Source: an uncultured Rhizobiaceae group bacterium (GTDB taxonomy: Bacteria; Pseudomonadota; Alphaproteobacteria; Rhizobiales; Rhizobiaceae). From it: a DNA stretch of 64,000 nt. A program made the translations under genes and the position numbers. Below the pieces are notes generated by a model. The model was given only the letters and a program-made list of their open reading frames with translations. It ran no database searches and was not told the DNA's origin. Shown here in pieces: positions 1-6,705 of this stretch. Positions within the stretch are counted from its first letter, which is position 1. The number at the start of each line of letters is the position of its first letter. The DNA lies in the NCBI GenBank assembly GCA_937930845.1, contig CALHBJ010000011.1, forward strand, positions 1 through 64,000, given 5' to 3'.

Positions 1-102
1 TTCAACAATCGCCGTCTGCTTGAACCTGTAGGCAACATTCCACCCGCCGAGGCCGAACGGAATTACTATGCAATGCTGGACGAAACAAAAATGGCCGCAT
101 AA
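1..102 (+). CDS. IS3-family transposase OrfB, C-terminal fragment (partial at window edge)
   Basis: The open frame from base 1 to the TAA at 100-102 encodes the last 33 residues of an IS3-type transposase: NNRRLLEPVGNIPPAEAE followed by NYYAMLDE. This is the family's conserved tail after the catalytic rve (DDE integrase) domain, which lies upstream of the window. The YN/FNxRR..L..IPPAE signature is diagnostic of IS3 OrfB. In the family the protein cuts and joins the element's ends. Whether this copy is active cannot be told from the tail. Confidence 0.85.
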   Translation, partial: FNNRRLLEPVGNIPPAEAERNYYAMLDETKMAA

Positions 103-608
103 CTTAAACCAAAATGCCTCCGGTAAACCGGGGGCGGTTCATACCCACCTATCAGCAATTCATCATTGTTTTGCTCTTCGCCGACGACCATTCCAAAATT
201 ACATTCAATTGCGAGTGGATGTTCTTCAACAATATCTTTCACCAACAGATTTGTGTCCGACCAGCCAAAATCGTGATTGACGATCACATCCGCGAATAAT
301 CCATCATCATATGGCGGGGAACCACTGCGTAGCACTCCCACGAAACTTTCGTGCTCACCTAGTATTTCTTTCAATGCAATTAGAACGCAGTCTTGCGGTT
401 CGATGCCATTGTGCCTGGCCTCTTTGATCAGCACTTCTCGCAGTTTGATCGACAACCTCCAAACGTGTTTACAGTCCATCTCAACCGCATTGCTGCAAAG
501 GATCAGCTTAATGGGATCCGGCAATTCGTTCCACGTAATCGAGCGCAACGCTAAGTGGTCGATAAATTCCGTATCGTTCACCAGTTGTTTGTGAGTTTCA
601 TTGTTCAT
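66..608 (-). CDS. Hypothetical protein truncated by the IS; the last 25 codons come from the IS
   Basis: A 180-aa frame with no recognised domain. I place the start at the ATG at 608 (MNNETHKQL), because GGGGGAG lies 9 nt upstream of it but directly abuts the alternative ATG at 617. The frame runs from chromosomal DNA across the IS boundary near 141. From the residues EPPPVYRRHF onward it is encoded by the antisense strand of the IS end and stops at 66-68. The native gene was therefore probably longer and lost its 3' end to the insertion, leaving about 155 native residues. The native part is acidic and looks soluble. It is part of the accessory segment before tRNA-Val. Function unknown. Confidence 0.6.
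   Translation of the reverse strand: MNNETHKQLVNDTEFIDHLALRSITWNELPDPIKLILCSNAVEMDCKHVWRLSIKLREVLIKEARHNGIEPQDCVLIALKEILGEHESFVGVLRSGSPPYDDGLFADVIVNHDFGWSDTNLLVKDIVEEHPLAIECNFGMVVGEEQNNDELLIGGYEPPPVYRRHFGLSYAAIFVSSSIA
116..141. repeat. Terminal inverted repeat (right end) of the IS3-family element
   Basis: GC-rich end sequence containing CCTCCGGTAAACC then GGGGGCGGTTCA, typical of IS3-family right ends. The outer tip is inferred from the TGAACCGCC form and from the break in coding content on the opposite strand. The matching left repeat is not in the window. Confidence 0.55.
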
Positions 609-700
609 TTGAACCATCTCCCCCGCATCGACGGGGCCTTTTCTTCTGTTCGGGAGTTGTGCAGCTGACTAGGTTTTTTTCGTAGACAGCTGCATAAGAC

Positions 701-740
701 GAAAGCGAGCCGCTGACCGTAACAGCCAGCCTCGCTTTCT
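701..740 (-). terminator. Possible terminator hairpin downstream of the small HTH gene
   Basis: GAAAGCGAG (701-709) and CTCGCTTTC (731-739) form a perfect 9-bp stem with a loop of about 21 nt, only a few bases past the stop of the minus-strand HTH gene. The T-rich flank is short on both sides, so it is a weak intrinsic terminator at best. Confidence 0.35.
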
Positions 741-746
741 TTTCAA

Positions 747-995
747 TCAATAAGCTAGTAGCGCAGCAATTTCTGCTGGATCAGCCATGGTGGCAAAGTA
801 CACAGTTTCAACGCGTTTCGCCTTTTTGTCCTGAAAATCATGAAGGTCTTCCAAGCGGTAAAAACACCGATTCCGTAAGACGTGGTAGTTTGGACCAGTG
901 CCATCTGATCTCCAATTTTGAAGGGTCTTCGGCGCAAAACCCAGATAGATCGCTGCTTCTTCTGTAGAAAGCCATGTTCGTCTGTCATTCATCAT
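747..995 (-). CDS. Small helix-turn-helix DNA-binding protein, AlpA/excisionase-like
   Basis: An 82-aa protein whose N-terminal half (about residues 7-55) fits the MerR-like HTH_17 fold of AlpA/Xis-type proteins: WLSTEEAAIYLGFAPKTLQNWR, then a basic strand and YRLEDLHDF. Such proteins bind DNA as regulators or directionality factors of mobile elements. The start at 995 is supported by AAGGA 7 nt upstream; the next codon is also ATG. It is divergent from the ribbon-helix-helix gene at 1107, and the two share a perfect 28-bp palindrome. The neighbouring IS end and tRNA suggest remnants of an integrated element. Its target is unknown. Confidence 0.7.
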   Translation of the reverse strand: MMNDRRTWLSTEEAAIYLGFAPKTLQNWRSDGTGPNYHVLRNRCFYRLEDLHDFQDKKAKRVETVYFATMADPAEIAALLAY

Positions 996-1058
996 ATCTA
1001 GTTCCTTTGAATTAGGGGCAAAGTGCTCCCTTGATTTCCCAAAGGATAGCTGTCAATC

Positions 1059-1086
1059 ATATGCACGTCAAATTTGACGTGCATAT
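1059..1086. promoter_or_regulatory. Perfect 28-bp palindrome, candidate operator
   Basis: The half-site ATATGCACGTCAAA is followed directly by its exact reverse complement, with no spacer. It lies in the 111-bp region between two divergent DNA-binding-protein genes and ends 20 nt before the ATG at 1107. The position and dyad symmetry fit an operator for the Arc-like protein (RHH dimers bind symmetric sites) or for the HTH protein. The binding partner is inferred. Confidence 0.7.
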
Positions 1087-1106
1087 TTTGCAAAAGGAAT
1101 TACATC

Positions 1107-1802
1107 ATGGTTAAATCCGAAAAGCCTAAGAGATTTTACGCCCCCAACATTACGGTTAGAGTTTCAGAGCCAACGAAGAAAAAGCTTGAAGCGTCGGCTG
1201 CGGCGCACGACCGGTCGCTTCGTCAGGAGATAGAGGCGAGAATACAAGCATCTTTTGAAGCCGAAGATTTGGCTGCAATTCTGGTGAGTGATCGATCCCT
1301 GCTTGCCCCTTTAGTGATCTTTGCACGTCACTACGGACGCATACTCAAAATTGCCAACGTTGCGCCAGAGTCAAAGCTAGCATTGGGTCTTGCCGGAGAA
1401 CTCTTTCGACACACGGCACAAAGTTTTATTGGAGGTTCCATGCCGTTGGGATTGGCTGATTCGTACGAATACGAAAGCCAAGGACAAGTTGATCATACGG
1501 TCTCACAGGAAGCCGTATATGCTCTATCTCGTCTCATTGATGACAATCCCCTCGTAGCGGATATGAAATCGTCCAGTATAGCTATGACTATCGTTGAGAA
1601 ATGCCGCGATGCAATCGCTCAAGAGCGAAACACTGCGCCGCAAGTCTTCGACAAGACCTATCGCGCGATTCACTCATTCAAAGAGGCCATGGACGAGGCG
1701 AGAAGCGCTGAACGCATTTCCGAACAAATGTCCTGGTTAAATGACGCTGTTTTGCGCACTACGGCAAATCAAGGTAATATCAATGATGCAATCAGCGAGT
1801 AA
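1107..1802 (+). CDS. Arc-like ribbon-helix-helix DNA-binding protein
   Basis: A 231-aa protein. Residues about 13-50 (NITVRVSEPTKKKLEASAAA then DRSLRQEIEARI) match the Arc/MetJ ribbon-helix-helix pattern: a short basic beta strand followed by two helices. The remaining 180 residues are mostly helical with no domain I recognise, so this is longer than a bare Arc repressor. The start at 1107 has AAGGA 9 nt upstream. An earlier in-frame ATG at 1074 lies inside the 28-bp palindrome and is less likely. Expected role: a transcriptional regulator acting on its own divergent promoter region. It belongs to the accessory block that ends at tRNA-Val. Confidence 0.65.
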   Translation: MVKSEKPKRFYAPNITVRVSEPTKKKLEASAAAHDRSLRQEIEARIQASFEAEDLAAILVSDRSLLAPLVIFARHYGRILKIANVAPESKLALGLAGELFRHTAQSFIGGSMPLGLADSYEYESQGQVDHTVSQEAVYALSRLIDDNPLVADMKSSSIAMTIVEKCRDAIAQERNTAPQVFDKTYRAIHSFKEAMDEARSAERISEQMSWLNDAVLRTTANQGNINDAISE

Positions 1803-1881
1803 ACGAATTGCTTACTATTTGCTTATCAGGAACGAGAGGTGAAATCGCACATTTTCTAAGTACTTGAAATCGTTTAAGGAA

Positions 1882-1956
1882 TGGTGGGCGATACTGGGAT
1901 TGAACCAGTGACCCCTACAATGTCAATGTAGTGCTCTCCCGCTGAGCTAATCGCCC
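1882..1956 (-). tRNA. tRNA-Val (GAC anticodon)
   Basis: Read on the minus strand: acceptor stem GGGCGAT/ATCGCCC, D arm TAGCTCAGCGGGAGAGC, anticodon stem CTACA/TGTAG around the loop TTGACAT (anticodon GAC, valine), T arm with GGTTCAATCC, and an encoded CCA end. All four stems pair. Its 3' end points toward the accessory segment at 1-1860, the side where tRNA-targeting integrases usually insert. Confidence 0.95.
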
Positions 1957-2099
1957 GTCATTTATACGGAAACCGGTCAAATTAGGCCGGGTTTCGGGAT
2001 AGGTGCATGCGGTGTGCTTGCCGGTTGCATACATCACACAAACGCGCCTGCCGTCAACTGTTTATGGTGCAACTTATTGGGCGAATTGCCCAAAAGCGC

Positions 2100-2459
2100 T
2101 CACGCAGCGAGCATCTTCTCAACTTCATTGACCAGATCACGCAAGTGGAACGGCTTGGACAGAACCTTCGCGTCTTTTGGCGCGTCGGATTCCGGGTTCA
2201 GCGCAACTGCGGCAAAACCGGTGATGAACATGACCTTCAGGTCAGGGTCCAGTTCCGTGGCGCGCCGCGCCAGTTCGATGCCATCCATTTCGGGCATAAC
2301 GATATCGGTCAACAGCAAGGTAAACGGCTCTTCACGCAGCCGCTCATAAGCGCTCGCCCCGTTATCGTATGAAATTACATCATACCCGGCATTGGCCAGG
2401 GCTTTCGCCAGAAAGCGGCGCATATCATTGTCATCTTCGGCAAGGAGAATCTTGTTCAT
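2100..2459 (-). CDS. cpdR: CpdR-type single-domain response regulator (cell cycle)
   Basis: A 119-aa stand-alone receiver domain: acidic pocket E8-D9-D10, phospho-acceptor D52 in LLLTDIVMPEMDG, T80 and K102. The segment MFITGFAAVALNP then KDAKVLSKPFHLRDL is nearly identical to alphaproteobacterial CpdR as I know it. In Caulobacter and rhizobia, unphosphorylated CpdR localises ClpXP and promotes degradation of cell-cycle regulators, and the CckA-ChpT relay phosphorylates it. The C-terminus ends -LAA, a ClpX-degron-like tail. It is divergent from the N-formylglutamate amidohydrolase gene. The 222 nt between them hold only a short GCCC/GGGC stem. Confidence 0.93.
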   Translation of the reverse strand: MNKILLAEDDNDMRRFLAKALANAGYDVISYDNGASAYERLREEPFTLLLTDIVMPEMDGIELARRATELDPDLKVMFITGFAAVALNPESDAPKDAKVLSKPFHLRDLVNEVEKMLAA

Positions 2460-2681
2460 TCGACACTTTCAGCTTTGCAAACACCATAGCTGCCGGAACG
2501 CCCAAAGGGCAAACCGATCCTATTGCGACCTGTTATGCCCGCCCAAGGTAAAGTTGAAGTAAACTTGATTCAATTATGCAGCTCAAGGGCAAATTGGAAG
2601 GGCCTGGTGCTGGACTTGGTCCATTCGACCTGACAATCTTGCCCGCTATTGAGAGACACAAGGCAACAGGTTTGGCGGGTT

Positions 2682-3581
2682 GTGACATTGGCGCGCGAAG
2701 AATTCAGTTCGGTGGATTGTCCCCCTTTCAGCGTGTATGCGCCGGCTCAACAACGTGTCCCGTTCATATTCAATTCGCCCCATAGCGGGCGGCTCTATCC
2801 CAAATCCCTAAAAGATGCGTCGAACCTGAGCGACACCCAGCTGCGCCGTTCCGAGGATGTTCTGGTTGATGAATTATTCGCCAGTGTCGTTAAGCTGGGC
2901 GCGCCTCTGCTGGCCGCCCATTTTCCCCGTGCCTGGCTGGATGTGAACCGCGAACCCTACGAACTCGACCCAAAGCTCTTCAAACAACGGCTTCCAGCCC
3001 ATGCCAATATTCGCTCCATGCGGGTGGCCGGCGGGTTGGGCACAGTGCCGCGTCTGGTGGCAGAAAATCTGCCGATCTATCACACGCCACCCACTTTGAC
3101 ACAGGCGCTCAGCCGCATCGAGAACATCTACCGCCCCTACCATGAAACACTGCGCAAACTGATGGCCCGTTCGGCCGTGGACTTTGGCTATGCGGTCCTC
3201 GTTGATTGCCATTCCATGCCCTCCATTGGCGGCAAACAGGAAGGCAGTTCGCGTCCAGACATCATTATCGGCGACCGATACGGAACCTCTTGCCATGGCG
3301 AGATTTCCCATGAACTCATTCGCGGGTTCTCCGCCCTTGGCTATTCGGTCACACGCAACAAGCCCTATGCGGGCGGCTTCATTACCGAACATTACGGCCG
3401 CCCTCTCAAGGGGCTTCATGCGGTGCAAATCGAGGTCAACCGCGCCCTGTATATCGATGAAGCCAGCCTCAAGCCGACCTCCGGATTTACCACCCTGCAG
3501 GCCGACATCGCCAAGGTGATCAACAGCCTGGTCAGCCTGCCCGATTCACAATTTCCCGCCATTGATATTGCAGCAGAGTGA
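2682..3581 (+). CDS. N-formylglutamate amidohydrolase family protein
   Basis: About 299 aa, one N-formylglutamate amidohydrolase (HutG-type) domain. Hallmarks: FNSPHSG near the N-terminus, RAWLDVNREPYELDP, VDCHSMPS and GLHAVQIEVNRALYID. The family hydrolyses N-formyl-L-glutamate to formate and glutamate at the end of one histidine-degradation route. No other hut gene is nearby, so the substrate is less certain. The start is uncertain: GTG at 2682 follows GGCGGG, and an in-frame TTG at 2649 would add 11 residues. hisN follows after 9 nt and is probably co-transcribed. Confidence 0.85.
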   Translation: MTLAREEFSSVDCPPFSVYAPAQQRVPFIFNSPHSGRLYPKSLKDASNLSDTQLRRSEDVLVDELFASVVKLGAPLLAAHFPRAWLDVNREPYELDPKLFKQRLPAHANIRSMRVAGGLGTVPRLVAENLPIYHTPPTLTQALSRIENIYRPYHETLRKLMARSAVDFGYAVLVDCHSMPSIGGKQEGSSRPDIIIGDRYGTSCHGEISHELIRGFSALGYSVTRNKPYAGGFITEHYGRPLKGLHAVQIEVNRALYIDEASLKPTSGFTTLQADIAKVINSLVSLPDSQFPAIDIAAE

Positions 3582-3590
3582 TTTTTTTTA

Positions 3591-4403
3591 ATGCCTGACC
3601 TCCCCGTTGATGATGAGCTGACACAGCTGTTCCACGCCCTGTGTGACGCATCTGCGGTGGAGACTTTGTCGCGGTTCCGCACCAATACCAGCGTCGACAA
3701 CAAGCTGGATCAGGATTTCGATCCGGTCACCGAAGGTGACCGCGAGGCCGAACGGGCCATCCGCGCCCATCTTGCAGCCCATTATGGTGATCACGGTGTG
3801 ATCGGTGAAGAGTTTCAAAGGGTAAACGAAGACAGTTCCATCCAGTGGATTATTGATCCCATCGATGGCACTCGGGCGTTCATTTCCGGCCTTCCGGTGT
3901 GGGGCACCCTCATCGGGCTCTATGTCGACAATGTGCCGTTTGCCGGTGTGATGGACCAGCCTTTCACCCGCGAAAGATTTATGGCTGTGCCGGATCAATC
4001 GGGAAACCTCACATCCCATTTATACCGAGGGTCAGAACAACCTGTCACACTGAAAACCGGCAACATCGACAGTCTCCAGGACGCCACGTTGATGACGACC
4101 TCTCCCTATCTGCTGCAAAATGACGCCGACCGCAGCTATTTCAACCTGGAACAATCCGTAAAACTCTCCCGCTATGGGTGCGACTGTTACGCCTATGCCA
4201 TGGTGGCCTGCGGGCATGTGGACATTGCCGTGGAATCGGGGCTGAACATTTACGATATTGCTGCACTCATACCCATTATCGAAGGGGCTGGCGGAGTGGT
4301 GACAGACTGGCAGGGAAATTCGGCACATGAAGGCGGGCAAGTAGTTGCCGCTGCCAATTCACGTCTCCATGGCCTGGCGCTGGAGCGGCTTAATCAGCCT
4401 TGA
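3591..4403 (+). CDS. hisN: Histidinol-phosphatase, inositol-monophosphatase fold
   Basis: A 270-aa Mg-dependent phosphatase of the IMPase superfamily. Metal ligands are visible: E73/E74 in GEE, D89 and D92 in WIIDPIDGTRAF, and D222 in NIYDIAAL. The DFDPVTEGDREAE segment near residue 42 and the overall length fit the HisN subgroup, which dephosphorylates L-histidinol phosphate in histidine biosynthesis in Hyphomicrobiales; other IMPase substrates cannot be excluded. It lies 9 nt after the amidohydrolase gene. Its 3' end overlaps the convergent lysophospholipase gene by 14 nt. Confidence 0.82.
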   Translation: MPDLPVDDELTQLFHALCDASAVETLSRFRTNTSVDNKLDQDFDPVTEGDREAERAIRAHLAAHYGDHGVIGEEFQRVNEDSSIQWIIDPIDGTRAFISGLPVWGTLIGLYVDNVPFAGVMDQPFTRERFMAVPDQSGNLTSHLYRGSEQPVTLKTGNIDSLQDATLMTTSPYLLQNDADRSYFNLEQSVKLSRYGCDCYAYAMVACGHVDIAVESGLNIYDIAALIPIIEGAGGVVTDWQGNSAHEGGQVVAAANSRLHGLALERLNQP

Positions 4404-5415
4404 TTTCAAGCTTTTCGGGCGGTTCTACATCTTCGGCATTGGGGGATGCCCCAAGGAAAGTCCCAATCGCAGACATGGCCTGGGCGCGGAATGCATCACG
4501 CTCTTGCATGATTTCATGCCTTGCACCTGAAATGGTCAAAAATGCACCGGATCTGAGCTTGCGCGCAAACCGTTCAACCGCACTGGTATCCACGACCTGG
4601 TCATCGCTGCCACCAATTATCAGTGACGGCACGGATATGGAATTCACATATCCAGGTTCATGCACACGGGCCATGGCCCGGCACGCTGCGAAAACCCAGG
4701 AGACCGTGGGCGCGCCCAGCCCCAAAAAAGGGTGTTTGGCAAAAATGGCCTGATTTCTGGCAAAACGGGCCGGGTCAGACGTGAGCTTATTTCCTTCGAA
4801 TTTGCGCGTCATATAGGCGAGAGGATTTTTTGCCAGATATGTGCGTGAAAACCCAAGGAACGATGCGATCCCCAGCGCGCGCTGCAGAGTTTCCTGACGA
4901 AGAGGCAGATTGTTCAGGCGCAAAAGCGGCGTTGCCAGCACCATGCGCTCAATCCGATTACCCAAAGCCGGTGCGGCCATAAGCGATACCAGCGCACCGG
5001 TCGAATGGGCGACAATATTCAAAGGCGGCTTGCAATCGGGCAAGGCAACCTGAGTCAAAATAGCCTCAAGATCCTCCAGATATTGATTGAAATTTTCAAT
5101 ATGCCCTTTTTGTGCATTTGGCAGCAGTCGTTGAGATGCCCCCTGCCCGCGCCAGTCAAAAACCAGAACGCAAAAGCCCCAGGAACGGAACTCATCGATA
5201 GTTTCATAATATTTTTCAATGCATTCCGAACGACCTTGCAACAATATGATCGTGCCCAAAGGCCGGTCCGTCTTTACATCCTTGGCTGCGCGCCACCTGG
5301 CATACCGGATGGACGCCCCATCGGCGGTCTCGACCGTGCCCACACGGGCGCCCTTGGGAATCGACTGACCCTCAATGGCATATAATTTTGCACGTTTTTT
5401 CACTGGGTCAAGCAT
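4390..5415 (-). CDS. Alpha/beta hydrolase, lysophospholipase/monoacylglycerol lipase-like
   Basis: A 341-aa serine hydrolase of the Hydrolase_4 (PldB-like) family. The oxyanion/lid region LLQGRSECIEKYYETIDE is typical of lysophospholipases. Nucleophile S138 lies in AHSTGA (a GxSxG variant with Ala first), a likely Asp is D271 or D272 in GGSDDQVV, and catalytic H300 is in GARHEIMQE. No signal peptide is visible, so it is probably cytosolic or membrane-peripheral, acting on lysophospholipids or monoglycerides. It converges on hisN with a 14-nt overlap. The exact substrate is unknown. Confidence 0.8.
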   Translation of the reverse strand: MLDPVKKRAKLYAIEGQSIPKGARVGTVETADGASIRYARWRAAKDVKTDRPLGTIILLQGRSECIEKYYETIDEFRSWGFCVLVFDWRGQGASQRLLPNAQKGHIENFNQYLEDLEAILTQVALPDCKPPLNIVAHSTGALVSLMAAPALGNRIERMVLATPLLRLNNLPLRQETLQRALGIASFLGFSRTYLAKNPLAYMTRKFEGNKLTSDPARFARNQAIFAKHPFLGLGAPTVSWVFAACRAMARVHEPGYVNSISVPSLIIGGSDDQVVDTSAVERFARKLRSGAFLTISGARHEIMQERDAFRAQAMSAIGTFLGASPNAEDVEPPEKLEIKAD

Positions 5416-5486
5416 GGGGCTTTGCTAGCGGTTTATTTACCGCGGCTCAAGCGAAACACGCATCCTTGATCCAATCTTGAATCCAT

Positions 5487-5514
5487 CTTGAAACCATGAA
5501 AACGCCACCCATAT
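5487..5514 (+). promoter_or_regulatory. Putative RpoH (sigma-32) promoter for hsp20
   Basis: CTTGAAA at 5487-5493 and CCCATAT at 5508-5514, spaced by 14 nt, fit the heat-shock sigma-32 consensus (CTTGAAA / CCCCATNT; alphaproteobacterial CTTG...CYTAT). Transcription from here would begin near 5520, exactly where the structured leader of hsp20 starts. Confidence 0.65.
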
Positions 5515-5519
5515 CTTCC

Positions 5520-5626
5520 CTGTGGACGCCAATATTGGGTCCACAGAAGACCGGTTTGCCATCGGTGCCATCAAAGGCTGGTGCGCAAATCAACATTCAC
5601 ACCATCGCTCTTGAGAGGATCGCAAA
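5520..5626 (+). promoter_or_regulatory. ROSE-type RNA thermometer in the hsp20 leader
   Basis: The leader has a 5' hairpin (CTGTGGAC at 5520-5527 pairing with GTCCACAG at 5539-5546) and an SD-masking hairpin at 5604-5620. There ATC-G-CTC pairs with GAG-GAT around a TTGA loop, with one bulged G opposite the SD. That bulged-G stem, hiding AGGA 7 nt before the ATG, is the defining feature of ROSE elements, which melt on heat shock and free the ribosome site in rhizobial small heat-shock genes. The combination with an RpoH-like promoter is also typical. Confidence 0.85.
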
Positions 5627-6094
5627 ATGAGACATGTAGATTTTAGCCCACTTTACCGCTCCACCGTTGGGTTCGACCGCCTGTTCAACCTGTTGGACGC
5701 CATGGGGCAACCCGAACAGAACAGCCCAAGCTACCCCCCTTACAATATTGAGCGCATGGGCGAAAACGCCTATCGCATTTCGATGGCCGTGGCAGGGTTT
5801 GGCGAAAGCGACCTGGATATCGAAGCCAAGGAAAACACTTTGGTCGTGAAAGGCCAGCAGGCCAAGGACGAGGAAGAAGAAAACGAAGTTCTTTTCCGTG
5901 GCATTGCCGCGCGCAATTTTGAACGCCGTTTTCAACTGGCGGACCATGTTGAAGTGCGTTCAGCCTATTTGAAAAATGGCCTGTTACACATTGATCTGGT
6001 GCGGGAAATTCCCGAAGCGATGAAGCCGCGCAAGATTGCGATCGGCGATCAGGCCTCCAAGCAGATCGAATCCAAAGCCACAAAGGCGAAATAA
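5627..6094 (+). CDS. Small heat-shock protein, Hsp20/alpha-crystallin family
   Basis: 155 aa with an alpha-crystallin domain at about residues 36-140: [20 protein letters not shown], then [25 protein letters not shown] and a C-terminal PRKIAI (IxI-type motif for oligomer contacts). It binds unfolding proteins in the cytosol and holds them for Hsp70/ClpB. The N-terminal [19 protein letters not shown] is typical of class A rhizobial sHsps. Start at 5627 has AGGA 7 nt upstream inside the ROSE hairpin. Expected regulation: RpoH transcription plus a temperature-opened leader. Confidence 0.93.
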   Translation: MRHVDFSPLYRSTVGFDRLFNLLDAMGQPEQNSPSYPPYNIERMGENAYRISMAVAGFGESDLDIEAKENTLVVKGQQAKDEEEENEVLFRGIAARNFERRFQLADHVEVRSAYLKNGLLHIDLVREIPEAMKPRKIAIGDQASKQIESKATKAK

Positions 6095-6112
6095 GGCGGC
6101 AATCTCATACAG

Positions 6113-6139
6113 GGCATCCGATGCAGGCCATCGGATGCC
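6113..6139 (+). terminator. Hairpin after hsp20, possible transcription end
   Basis: GGCATCCGATG (6113-6123) pairs perfectly with CATCGGATGCC (6129-6139) around a 5-nt loop, 19 nt past the hsp20 stop. There is no downstream T-run, so it may mark a Rho-dependent or processed 3' end. Confidence 0.4.
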
Positions 6140-6186
6140 AGTCTAATGTAGAAAGTCTTCTGTAGATTAGGCCAATTTTGATTGTG

Positions 6187-6228
6187 TAAAAAATAGTGTC
6201 TCGGACTCCTGTTGAGGGAGCCCGAGAC
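6187..6228 (-). terminator. Intrinsic-terminator-like hairpin on the minus strand
   Basis: GTCTCGG-A-CTCC pairs with GGAG-C-CCGAGAC (6198-6228; 11 of 12 positions). On the minus strand the stem is followed by ACTATTTTTT, a U-tract. No minus-strand gene lies upstream, so it would end either an unannotated small RNA or antisense transcription. Confidence 0.4.
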
Positions 6229-6705
6229 CTCGATCCGTTCCAACATCGCTTCGTCTAAGTGCATCACCGGGGGCGACGGTGGGATGCACATCAAGTCACA
6301 ACGCCAGTTCGAACCAAGCAATTGGGCAAGTTATCTTGTCTGATGGTTTCCAACGCCCTTAGGAACTATTTATTCCCTAACGACATTTTGCACAAGTTCT
6401 TCCACACTTTGGCGCGAAATCGAGGCTTAAAATCACCTATCAATCCTCAAAAAGCCGACAAAAATAGGACAGTATTGCTTACCCTTATTGCATTGTCCGA
6501 CACGTTTTTGTAGGAAGAACCAGATTTCAAGGCATCTCAATCAGGTGCTACACATAGTGCTGCCCGGATCCGCGTCGGCTTTGGGCAAACTGGCGGCTGC
6601 GGCATTGTGATACGACAATGCTCCGCATTTCATACGCAACCAGTCCACAAATTTAACGGCGGCCTCCGTTTGCGATGGTCGCCGATGTTGGTGAGGAGTG
6701 CAAAC

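Larger units (their letters stand above)
1..141 (+). mobile_element. Right end of an IS3-family insertion sequence
   Basis: Only the end of the element lies in the window. It contains the last codons of an IS3-type OrfB transposase followed by about 40 nt that end in GGGGGCGGTTCA. Read from outside inwards this is TGAACCGCCCCC, the usual 5'-TGA...CCCC form of an IS3-family terminal inverted repeat. The outer tip is placed at about position 141, where the sequence changes to unrelated coding DNA. The left end and the target duplication are outside the window, so the copy cannot be judged intact. Confidence 0.75.
6095..6705. other. 611-nt gene-free region between hsp20 and gltB, with three stem-loops
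   Basis: No convincing gene is present. Three separate perfect or near-perfect stem-loops occupy 6113-6139, 6198-6228 and 6259-6289. The rest, up to the gltB SD, is AT-richer and must contain the gltB promoter, which I could not place with confidence. An in-frame upstream extension of gltB from 6607 lacks an SD and looks non-coding. Confidence 0.6.

Noticed and set aside
1803-1881. Second copy of the tRNA-Val 3' end as an att repeat
   Set aside because: I searched the left 1.9 kb by eye and found no matching stretch; the partner would have to lie outside the window.
6607-6705. N-terminal 33-codon extension of GltB
   Set aside because: No SD before it, and the start at 6706 has GAGGAG and gives a propeptide of normal length.
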